Positions 33,608 through 42,195 of a DNA stretch of 64,000 bases are shown here, piece after piece. The notes under the pieces were generated by a model. That model was not told the origin of the DNA. It did no database searches and saw nothing but the letters and a program-made list of their open reading frames with translations. Position 1 is the first letter of the stretch. The number at the start of each line of letters is the position of its first letter. A program made the translations under genes and the position numbers. Source of the DNA: Chryseobacterium capnotolerans (GTDB taxonomy: Bacteria > Bacteroidota > Bacteroidia > Flavobacteriales > Weeksellaceae); the NCBI RefSeq assembly GCF_021278965.1, contig NZ_CP065589.1, positions 3,539,001-3,603,000 of the forward strand, in the 5' to 3' direction.

Positions 33608-34626
33608 GAAAATTGAATTTGTATGGATGCTTTAAATTTGTTTTCAAGACGGGTGGTTTCAAGTTTATATTTGCTGTGGTATAACATCTCTAACCTATTT
33701 TTAAGATTATCCAAACCAATACCACCCAGTTTATCTGTTTTTTTATTGCCTATAGAATTGATGACTTCAAAATTCAAAAGTTTATCGTCTGTAAATATAT
33801 TGATCTCAATTGGGTTTTGTTCTGAGTAAGCCCCATGTTTTAAGGCATTTTCAATCAATGGTGACAGAATATAGGGTGCTATTCTTCGTTTTTCATCTTT
33901 AATCCCGGACTGCCATTTTACAATATTATTTTCATAATGTCTTAATTCTTCCAATTCTATATAGGCTTTTATATAATCCAGTTCTTCTGACAGGGCAATA
34001 TGCTCCTTCTGTGCCTCATAGGTGGTAAAACGCATGATGCTGCTCAGTTTTTCAATAGCAGAAAGAGATTCCGGTGACTGAAAGTGAACCATTGAATAGA
34101 TATTATTTAAAGTATTGAAAATAAAATGAGGGTTGATCTGAGCTTTAAGAAATTTGATCTCCGTATTTTTCTGATCTTCCAGAATAACCTTATTATATTC
34201 TAAAAGTTTTATCACATGGATAATTAACCACAGAAATGAACTGAAAATAATAGGTTTGCTGCTATAAGCAAGATTATCCAGGAGATAGTTTCCTAAAACG
34301 GGATTGGTATAATTTACCTTCCCTAGCCACCAGTCTGTCAACACCTGTTCAATAACAAAGCGTGTTAATGTAAAGAACAAATAAGTAATGATAATTCCTA
34401 TCAACAGCTTTATCCATTTAAAATCGTTGAAGATTTTTGGCATTACCAAGATATAATTAAAGTAGAAGGTCAGTACAAAGACTATAGCATAGGTTTTAAA
34501 GAACAGATCCAGCTCCGGCATCCCGAAAGAGAGCGGTTGGCCTACCAGCATAAAATACAAAGTCAGCAGCCAAAATAAAATGTGCAGGCCAATCTCCGTT
34601 TTTTTATTCAGATGTAGTTTTCCCAT
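33604..34626 (-). CDS. Sensor histidine kinase (LytS/YehU type)
   Basis: A 340-residue membrane kinase. Four hydrophobic segments fill about residues 12-150, followed by the His_kinase domain with phosphoacceptor His in QINPHFIFNTLNNI and an ATPase domain with the N box SPLIENALKHG and GGIGLDNLKNRL. The open frame runs 46 codons further upstream (34764), but MGKLHLNKKTEIG at 34626 is the natural start, and the extra part would overlap the divergent promoter region. The ligand is unknown. It pairs with the overlapping LytTR regulator. Confidence 0.93.
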   Translation of the reverse strand: MGKLHLNKKTEIGLHILFWLLTLYFMLVGQPLSFGMPELDLFFKTYAIVFVLTFYFNYILVMPKIFNDFKWIKLLIGIIITYLFFTLTRFVIEQVLTDWWLGKVNYTNPVLGNYLLDNLAYSSKPIIFSSFLWLIIHVIKLLEYNKVILEDQKNTEIKFLKAQINPHFIFNTLNNIYSMVHFQSPESLSAIEKLSSIMRFTTYEAQKEHIALSEELDYIKAYIELEELRHYENNIVKWQSGIKDEKRRIAPYILSPLIENALKHGAYSEQNPIEINIFTDDKLLNFEVINSIGNKKTDKLGGIGLDNLKNRLEMLYHSKYKLETTRLENKFKASIQIQFS

Positions 34627-34769
34627 ATCGGTTATTATTTTTTTGTAAAAATAGGTTTTTATGGAAAAGTTCAACACCGGGTTTGTCGACAAAATACGAG
34701 GGAACGTCGATAAAATTGGTTTCAGCAGACTCAAAGCTGCAGTTTTGCTAAAAAATAAAGACAAAGATT

Positions 34770-36935
34770 ATGAAAACTTTACTTCTTCCAGCGATACTTC
34801 TTCTATTCATCAATACAATGAATGCACAGGAAAAAGAAACCAACAGTGAAACTTCTTTAGAAACTGTTGTTATAAAAAAGCAGAAAAAAATTATTGAAAG
34901 AAAGGTAGACCGTCTCATTTATAATGTTGAAAATTCAACTGCTTCAACGGGTGGAAATGCCTTGGATGCTTTAAAATCTGCCCCGATGGTAAGGGTACAA
35001 AATGAAGCGGTATCTATTGTTGGAAAAGGTGAAGTATTGATTATGATTGATGACCGTCTTCAAAAGATGCCTGCAAGCGAGGTAGCTGCTTTTCTGAAAA
35101 CGATTCCTTCAGATAATATTAAAAGCATTGAGGTGATCACTTCTCCTCCTGCAAAATATGAAGCGGAAGGAAACAACGGGATTATTAATATTAAACTTAA
35201 AACCGCTAAAAATAATTCGTGGAATGCTAGTTTAGGCACCAATTATACCCAAAGATTCTATGCCGGAAACAGCGTACAGGGCATGTTTAATTATAATCAT
35301 GGAAAGCTTTCTCTACAATCTTCTGTGTATATGGAACAACAAAAATCCCGATCAAGCTCCCAAAGCAATACTTATTATCAAAATGAATTGTGGGCTATGG
35401 ATACTCAGAGCGCTAGCAAAAACAAAAATCTGGGAATCAGTTTAGGAGCTGATTACAAAGTTACAGATCAATGGACAACCGGATTAAAATATCTGGGAAG
35501 CTTCAGCACAGAAGAGGGTTCAAGTTCTCCGTTTACTTCAAGAATGAATTATCAAACCTCTCAGCCTGATTCTTTTATTTCTTCTGACACTCAATCTTCC
35601 AATAAACCCAATATTAATAGTTTAAATTGGTTTAACACCATAAAAATGGACAGTGCTAAAACTGTACTTACTACAGATTTTGATTTTTTTGAATATAAAA
35701 AGGATGATGCAAGAGATTTCTACGGAAGTGAACTTGATTCCAAAATGCAAATGCTTCCCGGGACTTATTTTTCAGCATTAAATTCAAACATGAACAAAAT
35801 CCGTAATTATTCAGGAAAAGCAGATCTGGAAACCAAACTTTCCTGGGCAGACTTTAATTTTGGTGGCCGTTTTTCTTTTACCCGTACCGATAATAATTTT
35901 TTAGCCTACAATAAAGAAACCGGTGTTCCAGTCCTTAATACCGATCAATCCAATACCTTCATTTATAAAGAATATAACGAGGCTTTATATTTTTCATTAA
36001 GCAGAAAATTTAATAACCATTGGGAAGCTAAACTTGGATTACGTGCTGAAGCTACCCAAACAACCGGGTTTTCAGAAACCCGCAACCAAACTGACAAAAA
36101 TGATTATATCAAACTGTTTCCAACAGCTTATCTTACTTATACGATGAACAACAACCATTCTTTTTCATTGAATTACAACAGAAGAATCAGACGTCCGGAT
36201 TTTGATTACCTGAATCCATTTGTTGTCCGTTCAAGTCCTTTTTATTATTCCGAAGGCAACCCTTATCTGAAGCCTTCTATTATTGACAATATTGAGTTTT
36301 CTTATATCAAGGGGCAAAAATGGACTTCTTCATTATATTATTCCAAAGTTTCAGATTTCGGGCAGGCATTATCTATTTTAAATCCGGATACCAATGTGAC
36401 CAGAAATACTCCTGTAAATTATGCAGACACTTACCAGATTGGTTTTTCCACCTCTTATAATTTCAGTGCTGTAAAATGGTGGAACAGCTTTTCAGGATTC
36501 AATGTTAATTATCAGAATGTAAAATCTAAAGTTCCGTACACCGCCTCTATTGATGGTTACAATGCTTATCTGTATAGTAATAATGACTTTACTCTGAATA
36601 AGAAAAAAACGTTTTCTCTGAGTGTCAATTATGGGTTACAACTTCCGGGCAGATATCAAATTTTCCATATTTCCACGATGAATATTTTGGATGTGACAGT
36701 AAAGATTCTGTGTCTTGATAAAAAATTCTCCGTATCTCTTACCGGAACTGATCTTCTAAACAGCCAAAGACCTTTGATCTCTTATCAATCCAATGGTATT
36801 GAAACCAATTTCAGAAACAATAATTATACACGAGGATTCAGACTTTCATTAAGTTACAGATTTGGGAATAATGATCTAAAATCTAAGGATAGAAATTTCG
36901 GAAATGAAGAGGAAAGAAACAGGATGAATCAATAA
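34770..36935 (+). CDS. Outer-membrane beta-barrel receptor (TonB-dependent type)
   Basis: A 721-residue protein with a Sec signal peptide (ending MNAQ), a plug domain (about 60-150) including IDDRLQKMPASEVAAFLKTIP, SIEVITSPPAKYEAEG and NGIINIKLK, and a long beta barrel of the OMP_b-brl_3 type ending in LSLSYRFGN plus a charged tail. It lacks the N-terminal carboxypeptidase-regulatory-like domain found in many relatives. It may import an unknown ligand with TonB energy. It is divergent from the two-component operon and shares the 143-base space with it, which fits control by that system. Confidence 0.9.
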   Translation: MKTLLLPAILLLFINTMNAQEKETNSETSLETVVIKKQKKIIERKVDRLIYNVENSTASTGGNALDALKSAPMVRVQNEAVSIVGKGEVLIMIDDRLQKMPASEVAAFLKTIPSDNIKSIEVITSPPAKYEAEGNNGIINIKLKTAKNNSWNASLGTNYTQRFYAGNSVQGMFNYNHGKLSLQSSVYMEQQKSRSSSQSNTYYQNELWAMDTQSASKNKNLGISLGADYKVTDQWTTGLKYLGSFSTEEGSSSPFTSRMNYQTSQPDSFISSDTQSSNKPNINSLNWFNTIKMDSAKTVLTTDFDFFEYKKDDARDFYGSELDSKMQMLPGTYFSALNSNMNKIRNYSGKADLETKLSWADFNFGGRFSFTRTDNNFLAYNKETGVPVLNTDQSNTFIYKEYNEALYFSLSRKFNNHWEAKLGLRAEATQTTGFSETRNQTDKNDYIKLFPTAYLTYTMNNNHSFSLNYNRRIRRPDFDYLNPFVVRSSPFYYSEGNPYLKPSIIDNIEFSYIKGQKWTSSLYYSKVSDFGQALSILNPDTNVTRNTPVNYADTYQIGFSTSYNFSAVKWWNSFSGFNVNYQNVKSKVPYTASIDGYNAYLYSNNDFTLNKKKTFSLSVNYGLQLPGRYQIFHISTMNILDVTVKILCLDKKFSVSLTGTDLLNSQRPLISYQSNGIETNFRNNNYTRGFRLSLSYRFGNNDLKSKDRNFGNEEERNRMNQ

Positions 36936-36964
36936 GCTTCAAATATTCTTAATTTAATAAACTC

Positions 36965-37035
36965 ACACAGATTTTGCGGATTAAGCGGATTCAATCATAC
37001 AGAAACATCTGCGAAATCTGTGAGATCTGCGTGAG
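36965..37035. repeat. Dispersed intergenic repeat (AATCTGCGAAATCTGCG type)
   Basis: The words CACACAGATTTTGCGGATTA, CATCTGCGAAATCTGTGAG and ATCTGCGTGAG occur here in inverted and direct order. The 288-base space 36936-37223 holds this repeat, a further ACACAGATTTC copy near 37110, and the promoter of the next gene. Confidence 0.6.
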
Positions 37036-37195
37036 ACTATATGAATCAGATTACAGATCCGAGAACCTGAATAGTTTGGAATTATTTTAATTCTAAAATT
37101 CTCGAGATTACACAGATTTCAAATTATACAAAGAATATCCGGAAGAGTTTTTTAGATCACTCCACTTCATCGCAATGACATATCTAATAATTTTA

Positions 37196-37203
37196 TATTT
37201 TTG
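37196..37203 (+). promoter_or_regulatory. Promoter -7 box (TATTTTTG) of the WYL regulator
   Basis: TATTTTTG fits TAnnTTTG and ends 20 bases before the regulator start at 37224. No -33 element at the usual distance is clear. Confidence 0.4.
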
Positions 37204-37223
37204 AATCTCATGTTTTAAAAACA

Positions 37224-37904
37224 ATGAACAGAATTGACCGACTGATTTCCGTGCTTACTACTTTGCAATCTAAACAATTTGTAACGGCTGATTATATTGC
37301 TGATAAATATGAGATCAGTATCAGAACAGTGTACAGGGATATTAAAGCGCTAGGTGAAATTGGAGTTCCTATTGATTATGAGCCTCAGAAAGGCTATACC
37401 GTTTTACAAGGCTTCTTCCTTCCTCCGATTCTTCTTACCAGTGATGAAGCCAATGCTTTGATTATGATTTCCAAACTGTCGGAACGTTATACAGACAAAA
37501 CGATACACAAGAATGTTTCCAATGCTATAGACAAAATAAAATCGGTCTTACGATATAGTGAAAAGGAAAAAGCAGATCAATTGCAGAAAAAGATTGGCAT
37601 CTATGTTTCGCCTGAGACTGACCGCAGTAAAGATTATCTGACTATTATCCAGAATGCTATTATAGATAAGCAAATTTTAAAAATATGCTATCTCAACAAT
37701 TCAACCGAAGCCAGCGAAAGAGAAATTGAACCTATCGGAATGAGTTTTTATACCAATCAATGGCATCTGATCGCCTGGTGCTGGAAAAGAAATGAATATC
37801 GGGATTTTAAAGTTTTACAGATTCAGGATTTAAGGAATACAGCTCAGCCATTTAAAAAAGAAGTGCATTTTACTCTTGAGGAATATATTAATTCTTTGAC
37901 GTGA
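37224..37904 (+). CDS. YafY-type HTH/WYL transcriptional regulator
   Basis: A 226-residue regulator with an N-terminal winged HTH (about 5-60; YEISIRTVYRDIKALGEIGV) and a WYL domain (about 140-210; ILKICYLNN, IEPIGMSFYTNQWHLIAW). WYL domains bind small or nucleic-acid ligands and control many stress or metabolic genes. It is followed, after a repeat-rich gap of 232 bases, by the zinc-ribbon gene on the same strand, and no dedicated target is evident. The C-terminal WCX extension is absent, so the protein is of the short type. Confidence 0.9.
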   Translation: MNRIDRLISVLTTLQSKQFVTADYIADKYEISIRTVYRDIKALGEIGVPIDYEPQKGYTVLQGFFLPPILLTSDEANALIMISKLSERYTDKTIHKNVSNAIDKIKSVLRYSEKEKADQLQKKIGIYVSPETDRSKDYLTIIQNAIIDKQILKICYLNNSTEASEREIEPIGMSFYTNQWHLIAWCWKRNEYRDFKVLQIQDLRNTAQPFKKEVHFTLEEYINSLT

Positions 37905-37910
37905 TGAGGC

Positions 37911-38062
37911 CTGGAAGTAAGAAGCTGGAGGCGGGAGGTTTCTGCTAGACGAATAACTTCTGCAAATCTTTGTAATGGATATTCTTAAAATAAAATGATA
38001 GACTATACACTCCTACTTCCGACATCCATAACTCCCCGCTTCCAACCTCCAGCTTCCAAACT
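37911..38062. repeat. Inverted intergenic repeat (GAAGCTGGAGG type)
   Basis: GAAGCTGGAGGCGGGAGG near 37930 is matched at 38027-38060 by CCGCTTCCAACCTCCAGCTTCC, its imperfect reverse complement. The two arms flank about 90 bases. Words of the same style (AAGCGAAAC, GGAAGC) recur at 41500-41550. Confidence 0.5.
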
Positions 38063-38110
38063 TTTTGCATAAAAAAATCAGACTGACATAGGGTTGACAG
38101 TTGCCCCATT

Positions 38111-38118
38111 TACCTTTG
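38111..38118 (+). promoter_or_regulatory. Promoter -7 box (TACCTTTG) of the zinc-ribbon gene
   Basis: TACCTTTG fits TAnnTTTG with a TTG 14 bases upstream, and lies 18 bases before the ATG at 38137. It excludes the longer open frame that would begin at 38101. Confidence 0.5.
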
Positions 38119-38136
38119 TCTAAAATATCATACAAT

Positions 38137-38400
38137 ATGGATAAAGTATACAAAAATTGCCAGAGCTGCGGGATGCCTCTGAAAAAATCACCTAATGGCG
38201 GCGGAACCAATGCTGATGGTTCTATCAGTACAATGTATTGTGGTTATTGCTACGAAAAAGGACAGTTTAAACAAGAAAATATTACAGCAACAGAAATGCA
38301 GAGTTTTGTAAAAATCAAAATGAAAGATATGGGCTTTCCAGGTTTTCTGGCCGGTTTATTTTCAAAAGGAATTCCTAAATTAGAACGCTGGAAAAATTAA
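38137..38400 (+). CDS. Putative zinc-ribbon protein
   Basis: An 87-residue protein with four Cys in two pairs, CQSCGMPL and MYCGYCYEKG, consistent with a structural zinc ribbon of the small 'putative zinc ribbon' family (zinc_ribbon_2 style). The rest is an acidic-basic helix with MKDMGFPGFLAGLF. I take the ATG at 38137 as start, since a -7 box lies just before it. The HEAT-repeat gene follows after 11 bases, so they are co-transcribed. Its function is unknown. Confidence 0.8.
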   Translation: MDKVYKNCQSCGMPLKKSPNGGGTNADGSISTMYCGYCYEKGQFKQENITATEMQSFVKIKMKDMGFPGFLAGLFSKGIPKLERWKN

Positions 38401-38411
38401 AATCAATCACC

Positions 38412-38930
38412 ATGACTATAGAAGAACTTTTTAAAGACAAAGCCACTAAAGCAAAGGAAAAAACAGAGATCATCAGCAAATGGATCATGGATACGTCCCT
38501 ACCCACAGACGAACTGATTGCCTTTGCTGAAAAAGCAAAAGACCCGATCAAAGGAACCTGTATAGAGGCTATGGAATATGCCACCAAACAAAATCCTAAC
38601 CTTGCAGATGAAACGGTATTCACATTCGTTACCAATACCCTTACGGAGAAAGCTCCCAGAATAAAATGGGAAAGCGCCAAAGTGATTGGCAATACGGCAC
38701 AATTATTTCCTGAGAATCTTGATCTGGCCATCACTAATCTGATCGCAAACACAGAACATGAAGGAACCGTTGTTCGTTGGAGTGCTGCGTTTGCGTTAGG
38801 AGAAATCCTGAAACTGAAAACTTCACACAATACTACTCTTCTTCCAACACTTGAGAACATCAGTGAGAAAGAAGAAAAGAACAGTATCAAGAAAATCTAT
38901 CTGGATGCCATTAAGAAAACAAAGAAATAA
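38412..38930 (+). CDS. HEAT-repeat domain protein
   Basis: A 172-residue all-helical protein. Repeated units such as PRIKWESAKVIGNTAQLF and VVRWSAAFALGEILKLK have the HEAT (PBS-lyase-type) pattern. Such scaffolds mediate protein interactions. It directly follows the zinc-ribbon gene and both may form a small functional pair; a role for either is not known. A strong terminator is 21 bases downstream. Confidence 0.8.
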   Translation: MTIEELFKDKATKAKEKTEIISKWIMDTSLPTDELIAFAEKAKDPIKGTCIEAMEYATKQNPNLADETVFTFVTNTLTEKAPRIKWESAKVIGNTAQLFPENLDLAITNLIANTEHEGTVVRWSAAFALGEILKLKTSHNTTLLPTLENISEKEEKNSIKKIYLDAIKKTKK

Positions 38931-38951
38931 TTATTGAAAATTATAAACTTA

Positions 38952-38980
38952 AAACTCCTGGAAGCAATCTCCAGGAGTTT
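38952..38980 (+). terminator. Terminator after the HEAT-repeat gene
   Basis: The stem AAACTCCTGGA / TCCAGGAGTTT with a 7-base loop (AGCAATC) is followed by a T-rich run. It lies 22 bases after the stop codon. Confidence 0.85.
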
Positions 38981-39059
38981 ATTTTTTAGGTTTGGGCTAA
39001 AACCCTTTGATTTTTAAATCTTTTATTGTAAAGCCCGCTCCCTATTGAATTTCCAAATA

Positions 39060-39085
39060 TAAATCCGCGAAATCTGCGAGAAATA
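39060..39085. repeat. Dispersed intergenic repeat (AATCTGCGAAATCTGCG type)
   Basis: AAATCCGCGAAATCTGCGAG occurs just after the end of the ABC-F gene. It is the closest single copy to the consensus of the family seen at 32719-32801 and 36965-37035. Confidence 0.5.
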
Positions 39086-39087
39086 AA

Positions 39088-40677
39088 TCATTCCAACATT
39101 ACTTCTCTCCCAATCCCTATTTCTTTAAGGAATATTTCATCATGTGAGATCACCAACAGCGTTCCTTTATAATCTTTAATAGAATTGGTAAGAATTTCAA
39201 CATTCTGCAAATCCAGATTATTGGTAGGCTCATCCAGGATGATCATATCCGGAGCTTTATTGCTGATAGAAAGTCCGCACAGAAGTAACCTTAAACGCTC
39301 TCCACCACTTAAAACTCCGCATTTTTTATTCCATGTATCCTTACTGAACAAAAATCGTGAAAGTAATGTCTTCACTTCGGATTCCTGTAAAGCACTATCA
39401 TTGAATGTTTGTACAAAATCATACAAAGTCAGTTCATCATCAATTAATGAATATTCCTGGTCTATATAAATACTATTGAATTCCGCATGGTTAATATTTC
39501 CAACAGAAGGCTGGATGTTTCCCAACAGAAGTTTAATAAGGGTTGTTTTCCCTGAACCGTTGCCTCCTTTAATGGAAATTCTCTCTCCACTTCTTATTTC
39601 AAGATCGAGATTATCTTTCCAGAGCTTTTCTTCTCCATAGCTAAAATTAATACCTTCAGCTGTGATCAAAATTTTCCCGGTATGCAAACCGGAATCATTG
39701 AAATTCACTTTCATCTGATCGGAATTTCTTACGGAAGAACGCAATTCCCTCAAGTCTCCTGAAATACCCGTAATCTTTTCAGTGTGTACACTCTTCAGTT
39801 TTGAAGTATTTTTCTCCGCATTGTTCCGAAGTGTATTCATCATGATTCTGGCTACTCCTGATTTTTCCTGTTTCTGCTTTCCGCGGGCATCAAGCTTCTG
39901 TTTGCGTTCTATGGTTTCACGTTCTTTTTCTTTAGCTTTTTTCAGAGCCCGCTCTTTGGCGTGAATATCATTTTGTAAAGCCTCCTCTTCCACTTCTTTC
40001 TGTTCTGAGTAGAAATCATAATTCCCGCCATAGGCAGCAATTCCCTGATTGCTTAATTCAAAAATTGTATCTGCAAGATTCAGTAATGTTCTGTCGTGGC
40101 TCACCATCAAAACAGTAGCATTTACTTTTTCAATAAGATCATATAGCAGTTTTCGTCCCTCTAAGTCAAGGTGATTAGTAGGTTCATCCAAAATAATGAT
40201 ATCAGGCTGATTGATCTGAATTCCGGCAAGGAAAACTTTGGTCTTCTGCCCGCCACTTAAGCCTTCTAGTTTTTGGTTTAAATCAAAATCCTGAAGATTC
40301 CAGTATTGTAATGCGTTCTGGCAGCGTTCTTCAATATCCCAATCGTCATTCAGAGTTTCAAAATACCGTTCATCCACTTCCCCACTCGTAATTTTTTCAA
40401 GGGCTAAAAGCTTCTGATCTATATTCAGACATTCTGCAATGGTTAGATGATTAAAGTTCCCGAACATTTGGGGAACATAGAAAATTTCGCCCTGAACATT
40501 TATAGTTCCCTCTAAAGGTTGTATTACATTCGCTATGATCTTCAGCAGGGTAGATTTTCCCATGCCGTTGCTTCCTACCAAAGCTGATTTGGTATGAGAT
40601 GGTATTGTTAAATTGATATGATTAAAAAGGAGATTTCCTCCCGTAAACCCAAAGGATATATTTTGCAGTAAAATCAT
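39088..40677 (-). CDS. ABC-F family ATPase
   Basis: A 529-residue protein with two ABC domains and no membrane segment. The first Walker A is GSNGMGKST (about 36-44) with signature LSGGQ, the second is GGNGSGKTT (about 355) with LSGGE; both Walker B motifs are IILDEPTN. The interdomain linker (about 230-300) is a charged helical arm. ABC-F proteins act on ribosomes as translation factors or antibiotic protection factors. The sequence does not tell which. The leader and promoter (see 40678-40818) hint at regulated expression. It is divergent from hpt. Confidence 0.9.
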   Translation of the reverse strand: MILLQNISFGFTGGNLLFNHINLTIPSHTKSALVGSNGMGKSTLLKIIANVIQPLEGTINVQGEIFYVPQMFGNFNHLTIAECLNIDQKLLALEKITSGEVDERYFETLNDDWDIEERCQNALQYWNLQDFDLNQKLEGLSGGQKTKVFLAGIQINQPDIIILDEPTNHLDLEGRKLLYDLIEKVNATVLMVSHDRTLLNLADTIFELSNQGIAAYGGNYDFYSEQKEVEEEALQNDIHAKERALKKAKEKERETIERKQKLDARGKQKQEKSGVARIMMNTLRNNAEKNTSKLKSVHTEKITGISGDLRELRSSVRNSDQMKVNFNDSGLHTGKILITAEGINFSYGEEKLWKDNLDLEIRSGERISIKGGNGSGKTTLIKLLLGNIQPSVGNINHAEFNSIYIDQEYSLIDDELTLYDFVQTFNDSALQESEVKTLLSRFLFSKDTWNKKCGVLSGGERLRLLLCGLSISNKAPDMIILDEPTNNLDLQNVEILTNSIKDYKGTLLVISHDEIFLKEIGIGREVMLE

Positions 40678-40678
40678 G

Positions 40679-40747
40679 ATTTCTTTCTTAATAAAGGTTA
40701 AACACCAGCAACTCGTTAGTTACCGCTTCATTGAATCTGAAAGAAAT
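40679..40747 (-). promoter_or_regulatory. Leader with inverted repeat before the ABC-F gene
   Basis: On the minus strand ATTTCTTTC (40739-40747) can pair with GAAAGAAAT (40679-40687), which directly precedes the start codon. The loop has the three-codon frame ATG-AAG-CGG-TAA. The arrangement could hide the ribosome-landing site of the ABC-F gene. Confidence 0.4.
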
Positions 40748-40785
40748 TATATCCTACATGTCTGTATTTATGGGTTTTGAAAGAT

Positions 40786-40818
40786 CAAATATAGTACAAA
40801 TCTACGATTAAACACAAA
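40786..40818 (-). promoter_or_regulatory. ABC-F gene promoter (TTTG-N21-TATATTTG)
   Basis: The minus strand has TTTG at 40815-40818, 21 bases, then TATATTTG at 40786-40793, a full match to the Bacteroidota promoter. A second -7-like TAGATTTG overlaps the spacer. Transcription would begin about 100 bases before the ATG. Confidence 0.65.
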
Positions 40819-40846
40819 AACATTTTAATGAAAAATCTAAAATCCG

Positions 40847-40854
40847 TAACTTTG
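40847..40854 (+). promoter_or_regulatory. Promoter -7 box (TAACTTTG) of hpt
   Basis: TAACTTTG fits TAnnTTTG and lies 19 bases before the hpt ATG. No clear -33 element is seen. Confidence 0.45.
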
Positions 40855-40873
40855 CCAACTACTAAAATTTTTT

Positions 40874-41428
40874 ATGGAAAGTATTAAAGTTCACGACAAA
40901 ACTTTCGTTCCTTATTTAAAGGATGCCGAAATTCAGGAAATTGTAAAAGAGACCGCATTAAGAATTTATGAAGATTACAAAGATGAAGTTCCTGTTTTCA
41001 TTGGTGTTTTGAATGGAGTTATCATGTTCTTCTCCGATCTTTTAAAATATTATCCTGGGGAATGCGAAATCGCTTTCCTACAAATGAGTTCTTATGTAGG
41101 AACTGAATCTACAGGGATTGTTTATCAGAAAATGGAGCTTACAAAAGATGTAAAAGACCGTCACATCATTCTTGTAGAAGATATCGTTGATACAGGAAAT
41201 ACGGTTGAAAGTCTTTTCAAATATTTCCAGGAAACACAACGTCCTAAATCTGTAAAGCTGGCAAGTTTCTTACTGAAACCTGAGATTTACAAGAAGGATT
41301 TCAAACTGGACTATATTGGGAAAGAAATTCCAAATAAATTTGTTCTTGGTTATGGATTGGACTATGATGAATTAGGAAGAAACCTACCTAATTTGTACCA
41401 ACTAGAAGAAGGACAAATCAATCATTAA
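40874..41428 (+). CDS. hpt: Hypoxanthine phosphoribosyltransferase
   Basis: A 184-residue purine salvage enzyme that joins hypoxanthine or guanine to PRPP. The PRPP loop motif is HIILVEDIVDTGNT (about 97-110), and the early FIGVLNGVIMFFSDLL segment is typical of the family. It is cytoplasmic. It stands before adk with a 124-base gap that holds an imperfect inverted repeat of AGCTAAAAGC words. The combination hpt-adk-obgE is a common gene order in Flavobacteriia. Confidence 0.95.
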   Translation: MESIKVHDKTFVPYLKDAEIQEIVKETALRIYEDYKDEVPVFIGVLNGVIMFFSDLLKYYPGECEIAFLQMSSYVGTESTGIVYQKMELTKDVKDRHIILVEDIVDTGNTVESLFKYFQETQRPKSVKLASFLLKPEIYKKDFKLDYIGKEIPNKFVLGYGLDYDELGRNLPNLYQLEEGQINH

Positions 41429-41429
41429 A

Positions 41430-41550
41430 TGCCTATAGCTATTAGCTACTGGCTTTTAGCTTTAAATATTGAATCGAAATAAAGTAAAATATTAACTAAA
41501 TAAAGCTAAAAGCAAGAAGCGAACCGCCAATTGCCGGAAGCGAAACAACA
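41430..41550. repeat. Intergenic repeat between hpt and adk
   Basis: TGGCTTTTAGCTTTA at about 41450 is partly the reverse complement of TAAAGCTAAAAGC at about 41502, and GAAGCGAACC / GGAAGCGAAAC follow. The region has no coding frame and is of the same style as the repeat at 37911-38062. Confidence 0.4.
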
Positions 41551-41552
41551 TT

Positions 41553-42131
41553 ATGATAAACATCGTTCTGTTCGGCCCTCCAGGAAGTGGAAAAGGAACA
41601 CAAGCTCAGAATCTAATCGAAAAATTCAACTTAAAACAGGTTTCAACGGGTGATCTTTTCAGATACAACATGAAAAATGACACTGAACTTGGAAAACTGG
41701 CTAAGTCTTACATCGATAAAGGAGAATTGGTTCCGGATCAGGTAACAACAGATATGCTGATTGATGAGATCAGAAAACCTACCGATACTAACGGTTTTAT
41801 CTTTGACGGATATCCAAGAACTACTGCTCAGACAGAAGCTTTGGAAAAAATCGTTAAAGAAGAACTTAATGATGAGATTGACATCTGTCTTTCATTAATT
41901 GTAGAGGATAAAATTTTGGTGGAAAGACTTCTGAAAAGAGGAGAAACCAGCGGTAGATCAGACGACAGCAATGTAGAGATCATCGAAAACAGAATTAAAG
42001 AATATTATACTAAAACAGCAGAAGTAGCAGAGCTTTACAAACAACAAGGAAAATATGTTGAAGTAAACGGTGTAGGAGAAATTGATGAGATTGCTCAAAA
42101 ACTTTTCGCTGAAGTAGAGAAAATTAAATAA
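41553..42131 (+). CDS. adk: Adenylate kinase
   Basis: A 192-residue enzyme that interconverts AMP, ADP and ATP. The P-loop GPPGSGKGTQ is at residues 8-17, the NMP site has STGDLFRYN, the LID hinge has RGETSGRSDDS and GYPRTTAQ is near residue 90. The short LID without a zinc motif is normal in Bacteroidota. It is in the cytoplasm. It is followed after 64 bases by obgE; the spacer contains the near-repeat GATTCGGGATACGGGATACG. Confidence 0.97.
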   Translation: MINIVLFGPPGSGKGTQAQNLIEKFNLKQVSTGDLFRYNMKNDTELGKLAKSYIDKGELVPDQVTTDMLIDEIRKPTDTNGFIFDGYPRTTAQTEALEKIVKEELNDEIDICLSLIVEDKILVERLLKRGETSGRSDDSNVEIIENRIKEYYTKTAEVAELYKQQGKYVEVNGVGEIDEIAQKLFAEVEKIK

Positions 42132-42195
42132 TCGAGATTCGGGATACGGGATACGTATTTTCGTCCCGTAGCTCGCAACTCGTAACAAATACTAT

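Noticed and set aside
40674..40873. Riboswitch in the hpt/ABC-F intergenic region
   Set aside because: No purine-riboswitch core or other known aptamer pattern was visible; only the simple inverted repeat of the ABC-F leader remains.
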